64,000 nt of DNA from Sphingomonadales bacterium 32-65-25 (GCA_002280855.1 NCEU01000009.1:62001-126000); one strand, 5' to 3'. Counted from the stretch's first letter, positions 1-9,899 are shown. The notes: generated by a model from the letters alone, not told the origin. Numbers and translations: made by a program.

Positions 1-578
1 GCGCCAAACGGCTGCGGCACCGGCGTGGGGGTGAGCGGCGGCGTGCCGGACGCGATCAGGCTGGCGGAAGCGATACCCAGCACCAGCAGCGCCAGCACAT
101 CGGCCGTCACCAGCACGATCTGGCCGCCCGTCGATCGCTTGACCCCGGCAAGATTGAGCCCGGTGAGCACGACAATCGCCAGCCCTGCCACGCCGCCACG
201 CGCCAGCCCCGAAAGCGGCACCAGTTCCGCCAGATAATCCGCCGCCACAAATGCCAGCATGGCAGCCGAGGCGGAGAAGATCACCGCAAAGCGCGACCAG
301 GCAAAGAGGAACGCCACCAGTGGGCCATAGGCAAGTTTCAAGAAGCGATAGTCACCGCCCGGATGCGGAAAGGCGCTGGCCAGCTCCGCATAAACCAGCG
401 CGCCGCACAGCGCGAACAGCCCGCCCAGGCCCCACGCAGCCAGCACCAGCGTGTCATTCTGCAGATTGGCCGCGACCAGGCTGGCCGAGCGGAAGATGCC
501 CGCCCCGACCACCATGCCGACGACAACGGAGGCGGCGGCGAACGGCCCTAAGACACGGCGGGGAGCGGTGGCGGTCAT
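1..578 (-). CDS. APC family amino acid permease (partial, 3' end outside window)
   Basis: Reading leftward from the ATG at 578, an open frame continues past base 1, giving 192 N-terminal residues of a larger membrane transporter. The start matches APC superfamily permeases: a first hydrophobic helix carries VVGMVVGAGIFRS (about residues 19-31), the glycine-rich unwound helix 1 that binds substrate in this family. A second helix is followed by YAELASAFPHPGGDYRFLK, the conserved helix 2-3 region. Further hydrophobic helices follow. Role: proton- or exchange-driven uptake of amino acids or amines across the inner membrane. The substrate cannot be told from this fragment. The downstream part lies outside the window, so full length (usually 430-500 residues) is unknown. 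Confidence 0.85.
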   Translation of the reverse strand, partial: MTATAPRRVLGPFAAASVVVGMVVGAGIFRSASLVAANLQNDTLVLAAWGLGGLFALCGALVYAELASAFPHPGGDYRFLKLAYGPLVAFLFAWSRFAVIFSASAAMLAFVAADYLAELVPLSGLARGGVAGLAIVVLTGLNLAGVKRSTGGQIVLVTADVLALLVLGIASASLIASGTPPLTPTPVPQPFG

Positions 579-624
579 GCCGCAACGTGGCGGAGAGGTA
601 AGCCGGCAGCAAGGGGCACTTTTT

Positions 625-760
625 CCCTCTCCCCTTGCGGGAGAGGGCGAGAGACGCCAAAGGCGGCCCGGGGTGAGGGGTTACTCAAGTGGCCGTAGGC
701 GGCACCCCTCACCCCGCTGCGCTGGCGCGCGAGTCGCCCTCTCCCGCAGGGGGAGAGGGG
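625..760. repeat. Palindromic intergenic repeat (two inverted arms)
   Basis: Left arm 625-680 and right arm 704-760 are near-perfect reverse complements. Each begins or ends with CCCTCTCCC...GGGAGAGGG, itself a small palindrome, and CCGGGGTGAGGGG-like sequence faces the centre. The 23-base centre is unique. It lies between tadA and the permease gene, both on the minus strand. This looks like the GGTGAGGGG/CCCTCTCCC intergenic repeat scattered through many proteobacterial genomes. The RNA would fold into one long cruciform-like hairpin and may act as a transcript end or stabiliser. Copy number in the genome cannot be seen here. Confidence 0.75.
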
Positions 761-761
761 A

Positions 762-1217
762 TCAACGCCGCCCGGCAAAGAAGTCCTTCAACAGCGCCAC
801 GCTTTCCGCTTCCGCCACGCCGGCCACCACGTCGGGCCGATGATGCGCCTGGGGATGGCTGAACACGCGGGCACCATGCTCGACCCCGCCGGACTTCGGA
901 TCGGACGCGCCATAGACCACCCGCTCCAGCCGCGCCGCCGCAATGGCCGCTGCACACATGGCGCACGGCTCCAGCGTGACGGTGAGCGTGCAGCCCAGCA
1001 GCCGTTCGCTGCCCAGCGCCGCACAGGCGGCACGGATCGCCAGCATCTCGGCATGGGCCGTCGGGTCGTTGAGCTCGCGGGTGCGGTTGCCAGCCTGCGC
1101 CAACACCTGGCCCGCCGCGTCGGTGATCACTGCGCCCACCGGCACTTCGCCGCGCGCGGCGGCCGCGCGGGCTTCATCGAGCGCGCATGCCATCGCTTTG
1201 GAGGGGGGAAAGGCCAT
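762..1217 (-). CDS. tadA: tRNA adenosine(34) deaminase TadA
   Basis: A 151-residue zinc-dependent deaminase. It converts adenosine 34 of tRNA-Arg(ACG) to inosine, allowing one tRNA to read several arginine codons in the cytoplasm. The catalytic motif HAE is at residues 55-57 (zinc ligand His, general acid/base Glu), and the PCAMC motif supplies Cys85 and Cys88. Length and the N-terminal ALDEARAAAARGEVPVGAV match bacterial TadA. Related guanine or cytosine deaminases share these motifs, but the PVGAV and EPCAMC context favours TadA. It is divergent from acsA (46 bp apart). This tadA is unrelated to the pilus ATPase that is also called TadA. Confidence 0.9.
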   Translation of the reverse strand: MAFPPSKAMACALDEARAAAARGEVPVGAVITDAAGQVLAQAGNRTRELNDPTAHAEMLAIRAACAALGSERLLGCTLTVTLEPCAMCAAAIAAARLERVVYGASDPKSGGVEHGARVFSHPQAHHRPDVVAGVAEAESVALLKDFFAGRR

Positions 1218-1263
1218 GCACAGCCTCTAGCGGCAAGCGGCGCTGCGGCCTAGTCTGGCGCGC

Positions 1264-3216
<1,953 letters not shown>

Positions 3217-3226
3217 CGGAGTTTGT

Positions 3227-3301
3227 TGCGAACAATTCGCATTTTCTCCTTGCCTCCTGCGAGTCAATCGCAATAAGAAGCGATATTGATAGTCATTCGC
3301 A
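3227..3301 (+). promoter_or_regulatory. Fur-like operator cluster before the TonB receptor
   Basis: Three related elements sit in the 92 bases between acsA and the receptor. TGCGAACAATTCGCA (3227-3241) is a palindrome with 6-base arms. TGCGAGTCAATCGCA (3258-3272) is a palindrome with 5-base arms. GATATTGATAGTCATTCGC (3282-3300) matches 15 of 19 positions of the classical Fur box. The last element ends 8 bases before the ATG, where a bound repressor would block transcription or initiation. I infer iron-responsive control by a Fur-family regulator. Which of the elements is the real operator is open. Confidence 0.6.
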
Positions 3302-3308
3302 GGATTTC

Positions 3309-5402
3309 ATGATGCGTGTTGCTTTGCTTCTGTCGTCGACCCTTCTCTTCGCTCTGCCCGGTGCCGCTCAGGCCGAAACGATGGACGATGATGCCGGCAC
3401 CATTGTGGTCACCGGCCAGCGGGAAGCCCCGTATCGTGCCAGCAGCATCAGTTCTGCCACCCGCACCGAAACGCCGCTGCTCGATGTGCCGCAGGCCATC
3501 ACCGTGCTCACCAAACAGCGGCTGGACGATCAGGCGATTCTGTCCGTGCAGGAGGCGCTGCGCTTTGTGCCGGGTGCTGTCGGCGCGCAGGGCGAAGGCA
3601 ATCGCGATCAGATCGTGCTGCGCGGCAACAGCAGCACTGCCGATTTCTTCGTCGATGGTGTGCGCGACGACGTCCAGTATTTCCGCGACTTCTACAATCT
3701 GGATCGGCTGGAGATCCTGCGCGGTGCTAACGCCATGATCTTCGGGCGCGGTGGTGGCGGCGGCGTCATCAACCGCGTCACCAAGACGCCCGATCTTGCC
3801 GCGCAGCTGATTGCCGCCGATGCCGCGGTCGATACGTGGGGCAGCTGGCGCGTCGCCGCCGATCTCAACCAGCCGCTGGCCACCGGCATCGCCGCCCGCC
3901 TCAATGGCTTTTATGAAGAAGCCAGCAATCACCGTGATTTCTATGGCCTGACGCGCTGGGCAGTGAACCCCACGCTCGGCCTTGATCTGGGCGGCCGCGG
4001 CAACCTGGTGCTGGGGTATGAACATGCTGCGGATGATCGCACGGCCGATCGCGGCATCCCCTCGCAAGCTGGCCGGCCGGCGCCGGTCTCGCGCAATCTC
4101 TTCGTGGGCGATCCGGCGCTCAATCGCAGCCGTGTGGATGTCGATGCGCTGTCGCTGGCCGCCGATTACCGCTTGGCCGACAGCCTCACCCTGCGCCACC
4201 GCACGCGCTGGGCCGATTACGACAAGATCTACACCAACATCTTCCCCGTCACGCCGCTGGCCGCCGATGGCCGCACCGGCGTGGAGGCCTATGCCGACCC
4301 CACGCGCCGCCACAATCTGTTCAGCCAGACCGACCTGAACTGGAAAACCGCGATCGCCGGCACCCAGCACAATATCCTCGCCGGCTTCGAACTGGGCCGG
4401 CAGGTGACGCGCAACCAGCGCATCAACGGCTTCTTCGATGGCATCATTCCGGGCGCCACACGCGCCTTCGTCACCCTGGCCGACAGCGCCCGCCCGCCGC
4501 TGGCGACCTTCCGCGCCGGGCCGGGCAACCGCTCCATCCGCGCCCAGGCCGAGGTGGCCGCGCTGTTCGTGCAGGACCAGGTGAAGATCGGTGATCATGT
4601 CGAGCTGCTCGGCGGCCTGCGCTATGACCGTTTCGAACTTGCCGTGGACAATCTGTTCTCCGGCGCTCGCTTTGCCCGCGTTGATCACCTGTGGTCGCCC
4701 CGCTTGGGCCTGGTGGTGAAACCGGTGGTCAATGCGTCCCTCTATGCCAGCTTCAGCCGGTCCTACCTGCCGCAATCGGGTGACCAGTTCACCAGCCTTG
4801 ATGCCAGCCTGGCCGCGCTGGAACCGGAAGGCTTCCTCAACCGCGAAATCGGCGCCAAGTGGGACATCACGCCCACGCTGAACATCAACGTCGCGGCCTA
4901 TGTGCTCGAACGCACCAACACGCGCGCGCCCGGCGCCGTGGCCGGCACGGTTGAGCTGACCGGCCGCCAGCGCAGCCGCGGCATCGAACTTGGCCTGGAT
5001 GGCCAGATTGCCAAATGGTGGCAGGTGCAGGCCGGCCTTGCTGTGCAGAGCGCCCGCATCACCAGCACCACCAGCGCCGCACCCGCCGGCCGCCATGTGC
5101 CGCTGGTGCCGGAATTCCAGGCCAGCCTGTGGCAGCGCTTCCAAATCGCCGAGCCGGTGGGCGTGGGCGTCGGCATCCTGCACCAGGGCGCCAGCTTCAC
5201 CAGCATCAGCAACGCGGTGCGGTTGCCGGCCTATACGCGGGTGGATGGCGCCGTGTTCGTGACGCTGGCCAAGGGCGTGAGCGCGCAGCTCAATGTCGAA
5301 AACATCTTCAACAAAGGCTATTTCCCGACCGCGCACACCGACAACAATATCAGCACCGGTACACCGCGCACTGCCCGGCTGACGATCAGGACGAGCTTCT
5401 GA
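3309..5402 (+). CDS. TonB-dependent siderophore receptor
   Basis: A 697-residue outer-membrane receptor that would import ferric siderophores with energy from TonB-ExbBD. The ATG at 3309 gives a signal peptide of about 22 residues ending AAQAE. A TonB-box-like stretch TIVVTGQR follows at about residues 30-37, then a plug domain (DVPQAITVLTKQRL, LRGNSSTADFFVDGVRDD, and LEILRGANAMIFGRGGGGG) and a beta-barrel ending in the aromatic residue Phe (TIRTSF). The plug motifs are those of the FhuA/FepA-type siderophore class. The open frame runs upstream into acsA but that part is antiregister sequence; the double ATG at 3309/3312 next to Fur-like boxes decides the start. The 3' end overlaps the convergent acetyltransferase gene by 17 bases. 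Confidence 0.9.
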   Translation: MMRVALLLSSTLLFALPGAAQAETMDDDAGTIVVTGQREAPYRASSISSATRTETPLLDVPQAITVLTKQRLDDQAILSVQEALRFVPGAVGAQGEGNRDQIVLRGNSSTADFFVDGVRDDVQYFRDFYNLDRLEILRGANAMIFGRGGGGGVINRVTKTPDLAAQLIAADAAVDTWGSWRVAADLNQPLATGIAARLNGFYEEASNHRDFYGLTRWAVNPTLGLDLGGRGNLVLGYEHAADDRTADRGIPSQAGRPAPVSRNLFVGDPALNRSRVDVDALSLAADYRLADSLTLRHRTRWADYDKIYTNIFPVTPLAADGRTGVEAYADPTRRHNLFSQTDLNWKTAIAGTQHNILAGFELGRQVTRNQRINGFFDGIIPGATRAFVTLADSARPPLATFRAGPGNRSIRAQAEVAALFVQDQVKIGDHVELLGGLRYDRFELAVDNLFSGARFARVDHLWSPRLGLVVKPVVNASLYASFSRSYLPQSGDQFTSLDASLAALEPEGFLNREIGAKWDITPTLNINVAAYVLERTNTRAPGAVAGTVELTGRQRSRGIELGLDGQIAKWWQVQAGLAVQSARITSTTSAAPAGRHVPLVPEFQASLWQRFQIAEPVGVGVGILHQGASFTSISNAVRLPAYTRVDGAVFVTLAKGVSAQLNVENIFNKGYFPTAHTDNNISTGTPRTARLTIRTSF

Positions 5403-5910
5403 GGCGTTCCCACAGGCCCACCGGTTCGGCCTTGTAGGTGGCTTCGCCAAAGATGCTGAAGCCGCAGCGGCGGGCAACCGAGATGCTGGTGGCGTTGGCC
5501 GGGTTGATCATGGCGACAGTGCGATCGAAGCGCGTATCCGCCCATTCCAGCGCACAGGCCACGGCCTCGCTGGCATAGCCTTGTCCCTGCGCTTCGGGAT
5601 GAAAGGCCCAGGCCGCTTCGGGGCAACCAAAGGGTTCCACCCCGGTGCGCTCAGCGTGCAGGAAGCCAACGTCGCCCAAGTGAATATCTTCCCCCGGCCG
5701 CGTCACGGCCCACATGCCATAGCCCATCACCTGCCAGTGGCCGGCATAGCGCAGCAGCCGGTTCCAGCTGTCTTCCCGGTTGAACGGCTTGCCGCCAAAA
5801 TGCGTGACCACCACCGGGTGCGACCACAGTGAGACCAGACGATCGAAATCCGCCAGCCGGTGTGGACGCAGCAGCAGCCGTTCGGACGAGAGGACGGGAC
5901 GTTCGGTCAT
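5386..5910 (-). CDS. GNAT family N-acetyltransferase (RimJ/RimL-like)
   Basis: A 174-residue acetyltransferase of the RimJ/RimL type, which moves acetyl from acetyl-CoA to a protein N-terminus or small amine. The N-terminus SERLLLRPHRLADFDRL is typical of the subgroup. The acetyl-CoA pyrophosphate loop is HPEAQGQGYASEAV, and the C-terminal NPANATSISVARRCGF is the helix-strand segment seen in these enzymes. I chose the ATG at 5910 (MTERP) over an ATG ten codons upstream, because family members start directly before the RLLLRP strand. Substrate unknown. It runs convergent into the receptor gene. Confidence 0.85.
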   Translation of the reverse strand: MTERPVLSSERLLLRPHRLADFDRLVSLWSHPVVVTHFGGKPFNREDSWNRLLRYAGHWQVMGYGMWAVTRPGEDIHLGDVGFLHAERTGVEPFGCPEAAWAFHPEAQGQGYASEAVACALEWADTRFDRTVAMINPANATSISVARRCGFSIFGEATYKAEPVGLWERLRSSS

Positions 5911-6003
5911 GGCGCTTAGCATAGGCACAGGCCATGCCAACTTCCAGTAACCGCTTTATGACAGGCTGTTGCAGGCGGGGGCCAGCGTGATAGCCCTTGC
6001 GGC

Positions 6004-6507
6004 GTGATCCGCCTTGCCCGCCTCACCGACCTGCCATTGCTGCCGAGCATCGAGTCTTCGGCGGCGACGCTGTTCGCTGGCACGGCCATGGCGCATGTGG
6101 TGGACGGCGCGACGACACCGGCAAAGGCGCTCGCGGCCGGGTTGGAGGCACGCAGCCTGTGGGTGGCAGAAGCGCACCAGCCCTGCGGGTTCCTGCTGGC
6201 CGCTGCCACTGCGGGTTGGCTGCACATCCAGGAATTGTCGGTGGCGCGGGATGCCCAGGGCAAAGGGCTGGGCGCAGCCTTGCTCCTTGCCGCGATTACG
6301 GCCGCGCCCGCACTCGGGTGCACGCGGCTGTCACTCACCACCGATCGCTGGCTGGCGTGGAACGCGCCCTTTTATGCCCGGCACGGTTTTGCCGAAGTGG
6401 CAGCCCACGATCCGGCGTTGCCCGATTGGTTGGCAGGATTGCCGGCGCACGCCGCTGCCGGCGGGCTTGATCCGGCGCGCCGTTGCATCATGGTGCGCAG
6501 CGCATGA
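6004..6507 (+). CDS. GNAT family N-acetyltransferase
   Basis: A 167-residue single-domain GNAT protein starting at GTG 6004. The acetyl-CoA loop RDAQGKGLGAALL (from residue 82) follows the strand LHIQELSV, and the C-terminal half has LTTDRWLAWNAPFYARHGF, the usual alpha4-beta5 substrate region. The substrate cannot be named. Its stop overlaps the ATG of the next gene (ATGA at 6504-6507), so it is translationally coupled to the APH kinase and acyl-CoA dehydrogenase genes. It may act in the same metabolic context, but that is inference. Confidence 0.8.
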   Translation: MIRLARLTDLPLLPSIESSAATLFAGTAMAHVVDGATTPAKALAAGLEARSLWVAEAHQPCGFLLAAATAGWLHIQELSVARDAQGKGLGAALLLAAITAAPALGCTRLSLTTDRWLAWNAPFYARHGFAEVAAHDPALPDWLAGLPAHAAAGGLDPARRCIMVRSA

Positions 6508-7517
6508 CCGATCTGGAACATCTTGCCCTGTGGCTGCCCGCGCAGGGCCTTGCACTCGCACCCGGCGCACGGCTTGAGCGGCTGGGCGGCGGCATCGCCA
6601 ACCGCAATGAAGGCGTGATGCTGGCCAGTGGTCCGGCCGTGCTGCGCCGCCCGCCGCCGGGGCAGCTTGCCGCCGGTGCCAGCGACATGGCCCGCGAAGC
6701 CAAGGTGCTGGCCGCACTCGCGCCGCATTTCCCGCTGGTCCCGCACCTGATCGCCTTTTGCGCCGACGAGGCGGTGTTGGGCACGAAATTCCAGCTGATC
6801 GAACGGCGCGACGGCGTGGCGATTGCCGGCACGCTGCCGCCCGAGGCCGGCGACGGGCTGGCGCTGGTGGAAACGACGTTGCAGGCCATGGCGGCGCTGC
6901 ATGCGCTCAATCCGGCCACCGTGGGCCTGGACGATCTCGGCAAGCCGGAAGGCTTTTACCCCCGCCAGTTGAAAGGCTGGACGAACCGCGCCGAGGCGGT
7001 GTGGCCCGATGGCCTGCCGGCACACGTGGCCGCGCTCATCGCCGCATTGGCCGCCGCCGTCCCGCCCGAAACTGGCGCCCCCGTGCTGCTGCATATGGAT
7101 CTGAAGCCCGACAATCTGCTCGTCGATCCCGCCACAGCCCAAGCGCGCGCCATGATCGATTGGGACATGGCGACCCGCGGGCCGCGGGCTTTCGATCTGG
7201 CCGTGCTGCTCTCCTACTGGATCGAGCCGGGCGATCCCGGTGATGTGAAGCCCTTGCAGGCCGTGCCCTCGCTCACGCCGGGCTGGCCCGGCCGGGCACA
7301 AGTGGCGGCGCGCTATGCCACGATCAGCGGGCACGACCCCGGCGACCTCGTCTGGCCCATCGCGCTCGCCCGTTTGCGGCTGGCGGTGGCGTGGATGCAG
7401 CTTTACCGAAAATGGCAGCGCGGCGAGATGGACGGCACGCGCTATGCAGGCTTCGAGACATTGGCGCTGGCGATCATCGCCCATGCGCTGGCGCAATATC
7501 AGAAAGGTGCCTTGTGA
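6504..7517 (+). CDS. APH-type phosphotransferase of the ACAD10/11-LvaA class
   Basis: A 337-residue kinase-fold protein of the aminoglycoside phosphotransferase family. The catalytic loop HMDLKPDN starts at His197 (Asp199 as base, Asn204 binding metal), and the metal-binding IDWD follows at about residue 218. A glycine-rich nucleotide loop LGGGIANRNEGV lies near residue 30. Family members encoded directly before an acyl-CoA dehydrogenase are like LvaA of Pseudomonas putida and the kinase domain of human ACAD10/ACAD11, which phosphorylate the 4-hydroxyl of 4-hydroxyacyl-CoA. Start ATG 6504 overlaps the upstream stop by 4 bases, and the 3' end overlaps the dehydrogenase GTG by 4 bases. Substrate assignment is inferred from context. 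An antibiotic kinase role is unlikely. Confidence 0.8.
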   Translation: MTDLEHLALWLPAQGLALAPGARLERLGGGIANRNEGVMLASGPAVLRRPPPGQLAAGASDMAREAKVLAALAPHFPLVPHLIAFCADEAVLGTKFQLIERRDGVAIAGTLPPEAGDGLALVETTLQAMAALHALNPATVGLDDLGKPEGFYPRQLKGWTNRAEAVWPDGLPAHVAALIAALAAAVPPETGAPVLLHMDLKPDNLLVDPATAQARAMIDWDMATRGPRAFDLAVLLSYWIEPGDPGDVKPLQAVPSLTPGWPGRAQVAARYATISGHDPGDLVWPIALARLRLAVAWMQLYRKWQRGEMDGTRYAGFETLALAIIAHALAQYQKGAL

Positions 7518-8716
7518 CCGATTTCACCCTGCCCGAAGCGACCAAGGCGCTGGCCCGCCGCACCCGCCAGTTCGTGATCGACAAGATCATCCCGTTCGAG
7601 CGTGACCCGCGCCTGACCCAGCACGGCCCCACCGACGATCTGCGCGCCGAACTGGTGGCGCTGGCCAAGGCCGAGGGCCTGCTCACCCCGCAAGCGCCGA
7701 CCGAACTGGGCGGCATGGGTTTCGATCACGCAACGCAAGCCGCGGTGTTCGAAGCCGCCGGCTGGTCCACGCTCGGCCCGGTCGCGATGAACTGCGCCGC
7801 GCCGGACGAAGGCAATATGTATCTCCTCTCCCGCATCGCCCGGCCTGATCAGGTGAAGCAGTTCCTTGCCCCCATGATCAGCGGCGAGCGCCGCAGCGTC
7901 TTCGCCATGACCGAGCCCGATGGCGCCGGCAGCGATCCCGGTCAGCTCAAGACCAAGGCGGTGTTCAACGGCAACGACTATGAGATTTCCGGCCTGAAAT
8001 GGCTGATCACCGGGGCGAACGGCGCCAAGACCTGGATCATCATGGCCAATGTCGAGCCCAATGCCCACGGCGCGCACGGCCCCACCCTGTTCCTGTGCGA
8101 AGGCGACACGCCCGGCATCCAGATCGAGCGCGTGATGGATTCGATGGACCGCAACTATGTCGAAGGCCATTGCGTCGTGCGCTTCGAAGGCTTGCGGCTT
8201 GGCCCGTCGCACCTGTTGGGTGAGATCGGCTCGGCCTTCCGCTATGCCCAGATGCGCCTCGCCCCGGCGCGGCTCACCCACTGCATGCGCTGGCTGGGCG
8301 CGGCGGCGCGCTGCCAGCATATCGCGCTGGAACATGCCCGGGTGCGCACTGCCTTTGGCAAGCCGCTGCTCGCCCACCAGGGCGTCAATTTCATGCTGGC
8401 CGACAATGAAATCGCGCTGCACCAGGCGCGCCTCGCCATTCGCCACGTCGCCTGGTTGCTCGATAATGGCGTGCGTGCACGCCACGAAAGCAGCATCGTC
8501 AAAGCCAGTGTGTCGGAAGACCTGTTCAAGGTCGCTGATCGCTGCGTGCAGATATTGGGCGGCATCGGGGTGACATCGGAAACCGTCGTGGAAATGATCT
8601 TCCGCGACATGCGACCCTTCCGCCTCTACGACGGCCCGACCGAAGTGCACAAATTCGCCATCGCCACCCAGCTGGAACGACAGGGCAGCGCCTTCACCGA
8701 TCCAGTGGGTTGGTGA
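7514..8716 (+). CDS. Acyl-CoA dehydrogenase of the ACAD10/11-LvaC class
   Basis: A 400-residue FAD-dependent acyl-CoA dehydrogenase starting at GTG 7514, inside the GTGA overlap with the kinase gene. Visible family marks are FAMTEPDGAGSDPGQLKT (flavin/substrate loop), ISGLKWLITGANGAKTWII, VRTAFGKPLLAHQGV, VQILGGIGVT and the C-terminal LYDGPTEVHKFAIA. In the levulinate pathway the partner dehydrogenase processes the 4-phosphoryloxyacyl-CoA made by the kinase, moving it into beta-oxidation. That role is inferred here from the fused order in human ACAD10/11 and from translational coupling. It abuts the convergent HAD gene with no spacer base. Confidence 0.85.
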   Translation: MTDFTLPEATKALARRTRQFVIDKIIPFERDPRLTQHGPTDDLRAELVALAKAEGLLTPQAPTELGGMGFDHATQAAVFEAAGWSTLGPVAMNCAAPDEGNMYLLSRIARPDQVKQFLAPMISGERRSVFAMTEPDGAGSDPGQLKTKAVFNGNDYEISGLKWLITGANGAKTWIIMANVEPNAHGAHGPTLFLCEGDTPGIQIERVMDSMDRNYVEGHCVVRFEGLRLGPSHLLGEIGSAFRYAQMRLAPARLTHCMRWLGAAARCQHIALEHARVRTAFGKPLLAHQGVNFMLADNEIALHQARLAIRHVAWLLDNGVRARHESSIVKASVSEDLFKVADRCVQILGGIGVTSETVVEMIFRDMRPFRLYDGPTEVHKFAIATQLERQGSAFTDPVGW

Positions 8717-9340
8717 TCAGAAGCGCAGGCCGGTCGCGGCCGCCAGATCGGCCAAGGCTTGGCGCTCACCCGTCACCTTGATCGCCGTCATGCCCAGCGC
8801 GGCGGCCGGCTTGCAGTTGATGCCCAGATCATCAAGATAAACACAGGCCGAAGGCTCCACGCCCAACGCCTCGCACATCATCAGATAGATGCGCGGATCG
8901 GGCTTTCGCAGGCCCACCTTCGCACTCTCGATGACATGGTGAAACTCGCCGAGGATATGCTTCACGCTCGGCCCCCAGCCGATATCCTCTTCACTCGCCA
9001 CATTGTTGGTTATGCAGCCGATCTTGAACGCCGCCTTGCACGCCCGCAAAGCCGCCACCATCCCCGGCCGCACATCACCCGCCAGCAAAGGCAGCACATC
9101 ACCGCCCGGCACATCATGGCCCAGACTGATCGCTTCTTCACGGAACGCCGCATCGAACTGGCCGGTGCTGATTTCGCTGCGCTCCAGCCGCGCCCAGGCG
9201 TTGGTATCAGGATCGGTGGCATTCACCGAGCGGATGAAGCCAGTCGGCAACCCACGCTGCGCCTCATACCGCGCAAACGCCTCGAACGGCGACGAGGTGA
9301 TTACCCCGCCAAAATCGAAAATCACCGCCGCGATTGCCAT
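8717..9340 (-). CDS. HAD-IA hydrolase, soluble epoxide hydrolase N-domain/ACAD10-like
   Basis: A 207-residue haloacid dehalogenase-fold phosphatase. Motif I FDFGGVITSSP places the nucleophile Asp9; motif II is CITNN; motif III/IV are KVGLRKPDPRIY and YLDDLGINCKPA. The wording of these motifs is that of the N-terminal phosphatase domain of soluble epoxide hydrolase and of the N-terminal HAD domain of human ACAD10. Its stop codon directly abuts the stop of the acyl-CoA dehydrogenase gene on the other strand. Substrate unknown; dephosphorylation of a hydroxyacyl phosphate is a possibility suggested only by the neighbours. Confidence 0.85.
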   Translation of the reverse strand: MAIAAVIFDFGGVITSSPFEAFARYEAQRGLPTGFIRSVNATDPDTNAWARLERSEISTGQFDAAFREEAISLGHDVPGGDVLPLLAGDVRPGMVAALRACKAAFKIGCITNNVASEEDIGWGPSVKHILGEFHHVIESAKVGLRKPDPRIYLMMCEALGVEPSACVYLDDLGINCKPAAALGMTAIKVTGERQALADLAAATGLRF

Positions 9341-9414
9341 GCCAACATCCTTGTCGTGGAGACGTCGTTCTTAGGCGCGAAGGACAGGGACTTCACCCGA
9401 GAAAAGAACAAGGG

Positions 9415-9550
9415 GCCTCCGGCGGGCAGGGACATAGTCCCTGCACCCATCAGTTGGATTTTGCCATTTGCAGTTGAAGGCCGGCCTGATTGCTAGAGCG
9501 CTGTCCAAAATCAAACGGGTGCAGGGTCTGCGACCCTGCCCGCCGGAGGC
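9415..9550. repeat. REPIN-like inverted pair of REP palindromes
   Basis: Two 34-base elements, 9415-9448 and 9517-9550, are inverted copies. Their outer 17 bases (GCCTCCGGCGGGCAGGG) and inner 10 bases (CCCTGCACCC) are identical. Each element is itself a hairpin, and where the stems differ the change is compensated: GCAGGGA/TCCCTGC in one and GCAGGGT/ACCCTGC in the other. The 68 bases between are unlike either arm. This is the layout of REPINs, short non-autonomous elements mobilised by RAYT transposases. No RAYT gene lies in the window. Confidence 0.75.
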
Positions 9551-9566
9551 AATCCTGCCTTGAACC

Positions 9567-9899
9567 TTAAATCGAGAAGCTCGACCCACACCCACAGCCC
9601 GACGCCGCCTGCGGATTCTTCACTTCGAACGCTGCAGCGCCGATCTTTTCGACATAATCGACTTCGGCGCCGGCGACGAAGGGCAGCGAATCGGGATCGA
9701 CCAGCATGGTGACGCCGTCGGTTTCGACCAGCGTATCACCGTCGGCTGGGGCGGATTCGAGGCCGAAGCGATATTGGAAGCCAGCGCAGCCGCCGCCATC
9801 GACGGCAAGGCGCAGCATCATGCCGGGTTTGCCCTGGCGTTCAGCGATAACGGCAACGCGTTTTGCGGCAGCGGGAGAGAGGCGAGGCAGCGTTTCCAT
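9567..9899 (-). CDS. erpA: Iron-sulfur cluster insertion protein ErpA (HesB/IscA family)
   Basis: A 110-residue A-type carrier that receives Fe-S clusters and passes them to apo-enzymes in the cytosol. The three conserved cysteines are present: Cys38 in VDGGGCAGF, and Cys102 and Cys104 in the C-terminal GCGCGSSFSI. The ATG at 9899 (METLPRLS) gives the normal family length; an upstream in-frame ATG would add 24 residues of arginine-rich sequence unlike the family. ErpA versus IscA cannot be separated with certainty without an isc/suf neighbourhood, but a stand-alone gene in alphaproteobacteria is usually called ErpA. Confidence 0.9.
   Translation of the reverse strand: METLPRLSPAAAKRVAVIAERQGKPGMMLRLAVDGGGCAGFQYRFGLESAPADGDTLVETDGVTMLVDPDSLPFVAGAEVDYVEKIGAAAFEVKNPQAASGCGCGSSFSI

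Noticed and set aside
762..1217. Calling this tadA a pilus gene because of its name
   Set aside because: The HAE and PCAMC motifs make it the tRNA deaminase; the pilus ATPase is at 45703-47115.
3264..5477. A 737-codon minus-strand frame opposite the TonB receptor
   Set aside because: The plus strand carries signal peptide, plug and barrel motifs; the minus frame has no family resemblance.
6504..7517. Aminoglycoside resistance kinase
   Set aside because: The fold is shared, but translational coupling to an acyl-CoA dehydrogenase and the ACAD10/11-type pairing point to acyl-CoA metabolism.
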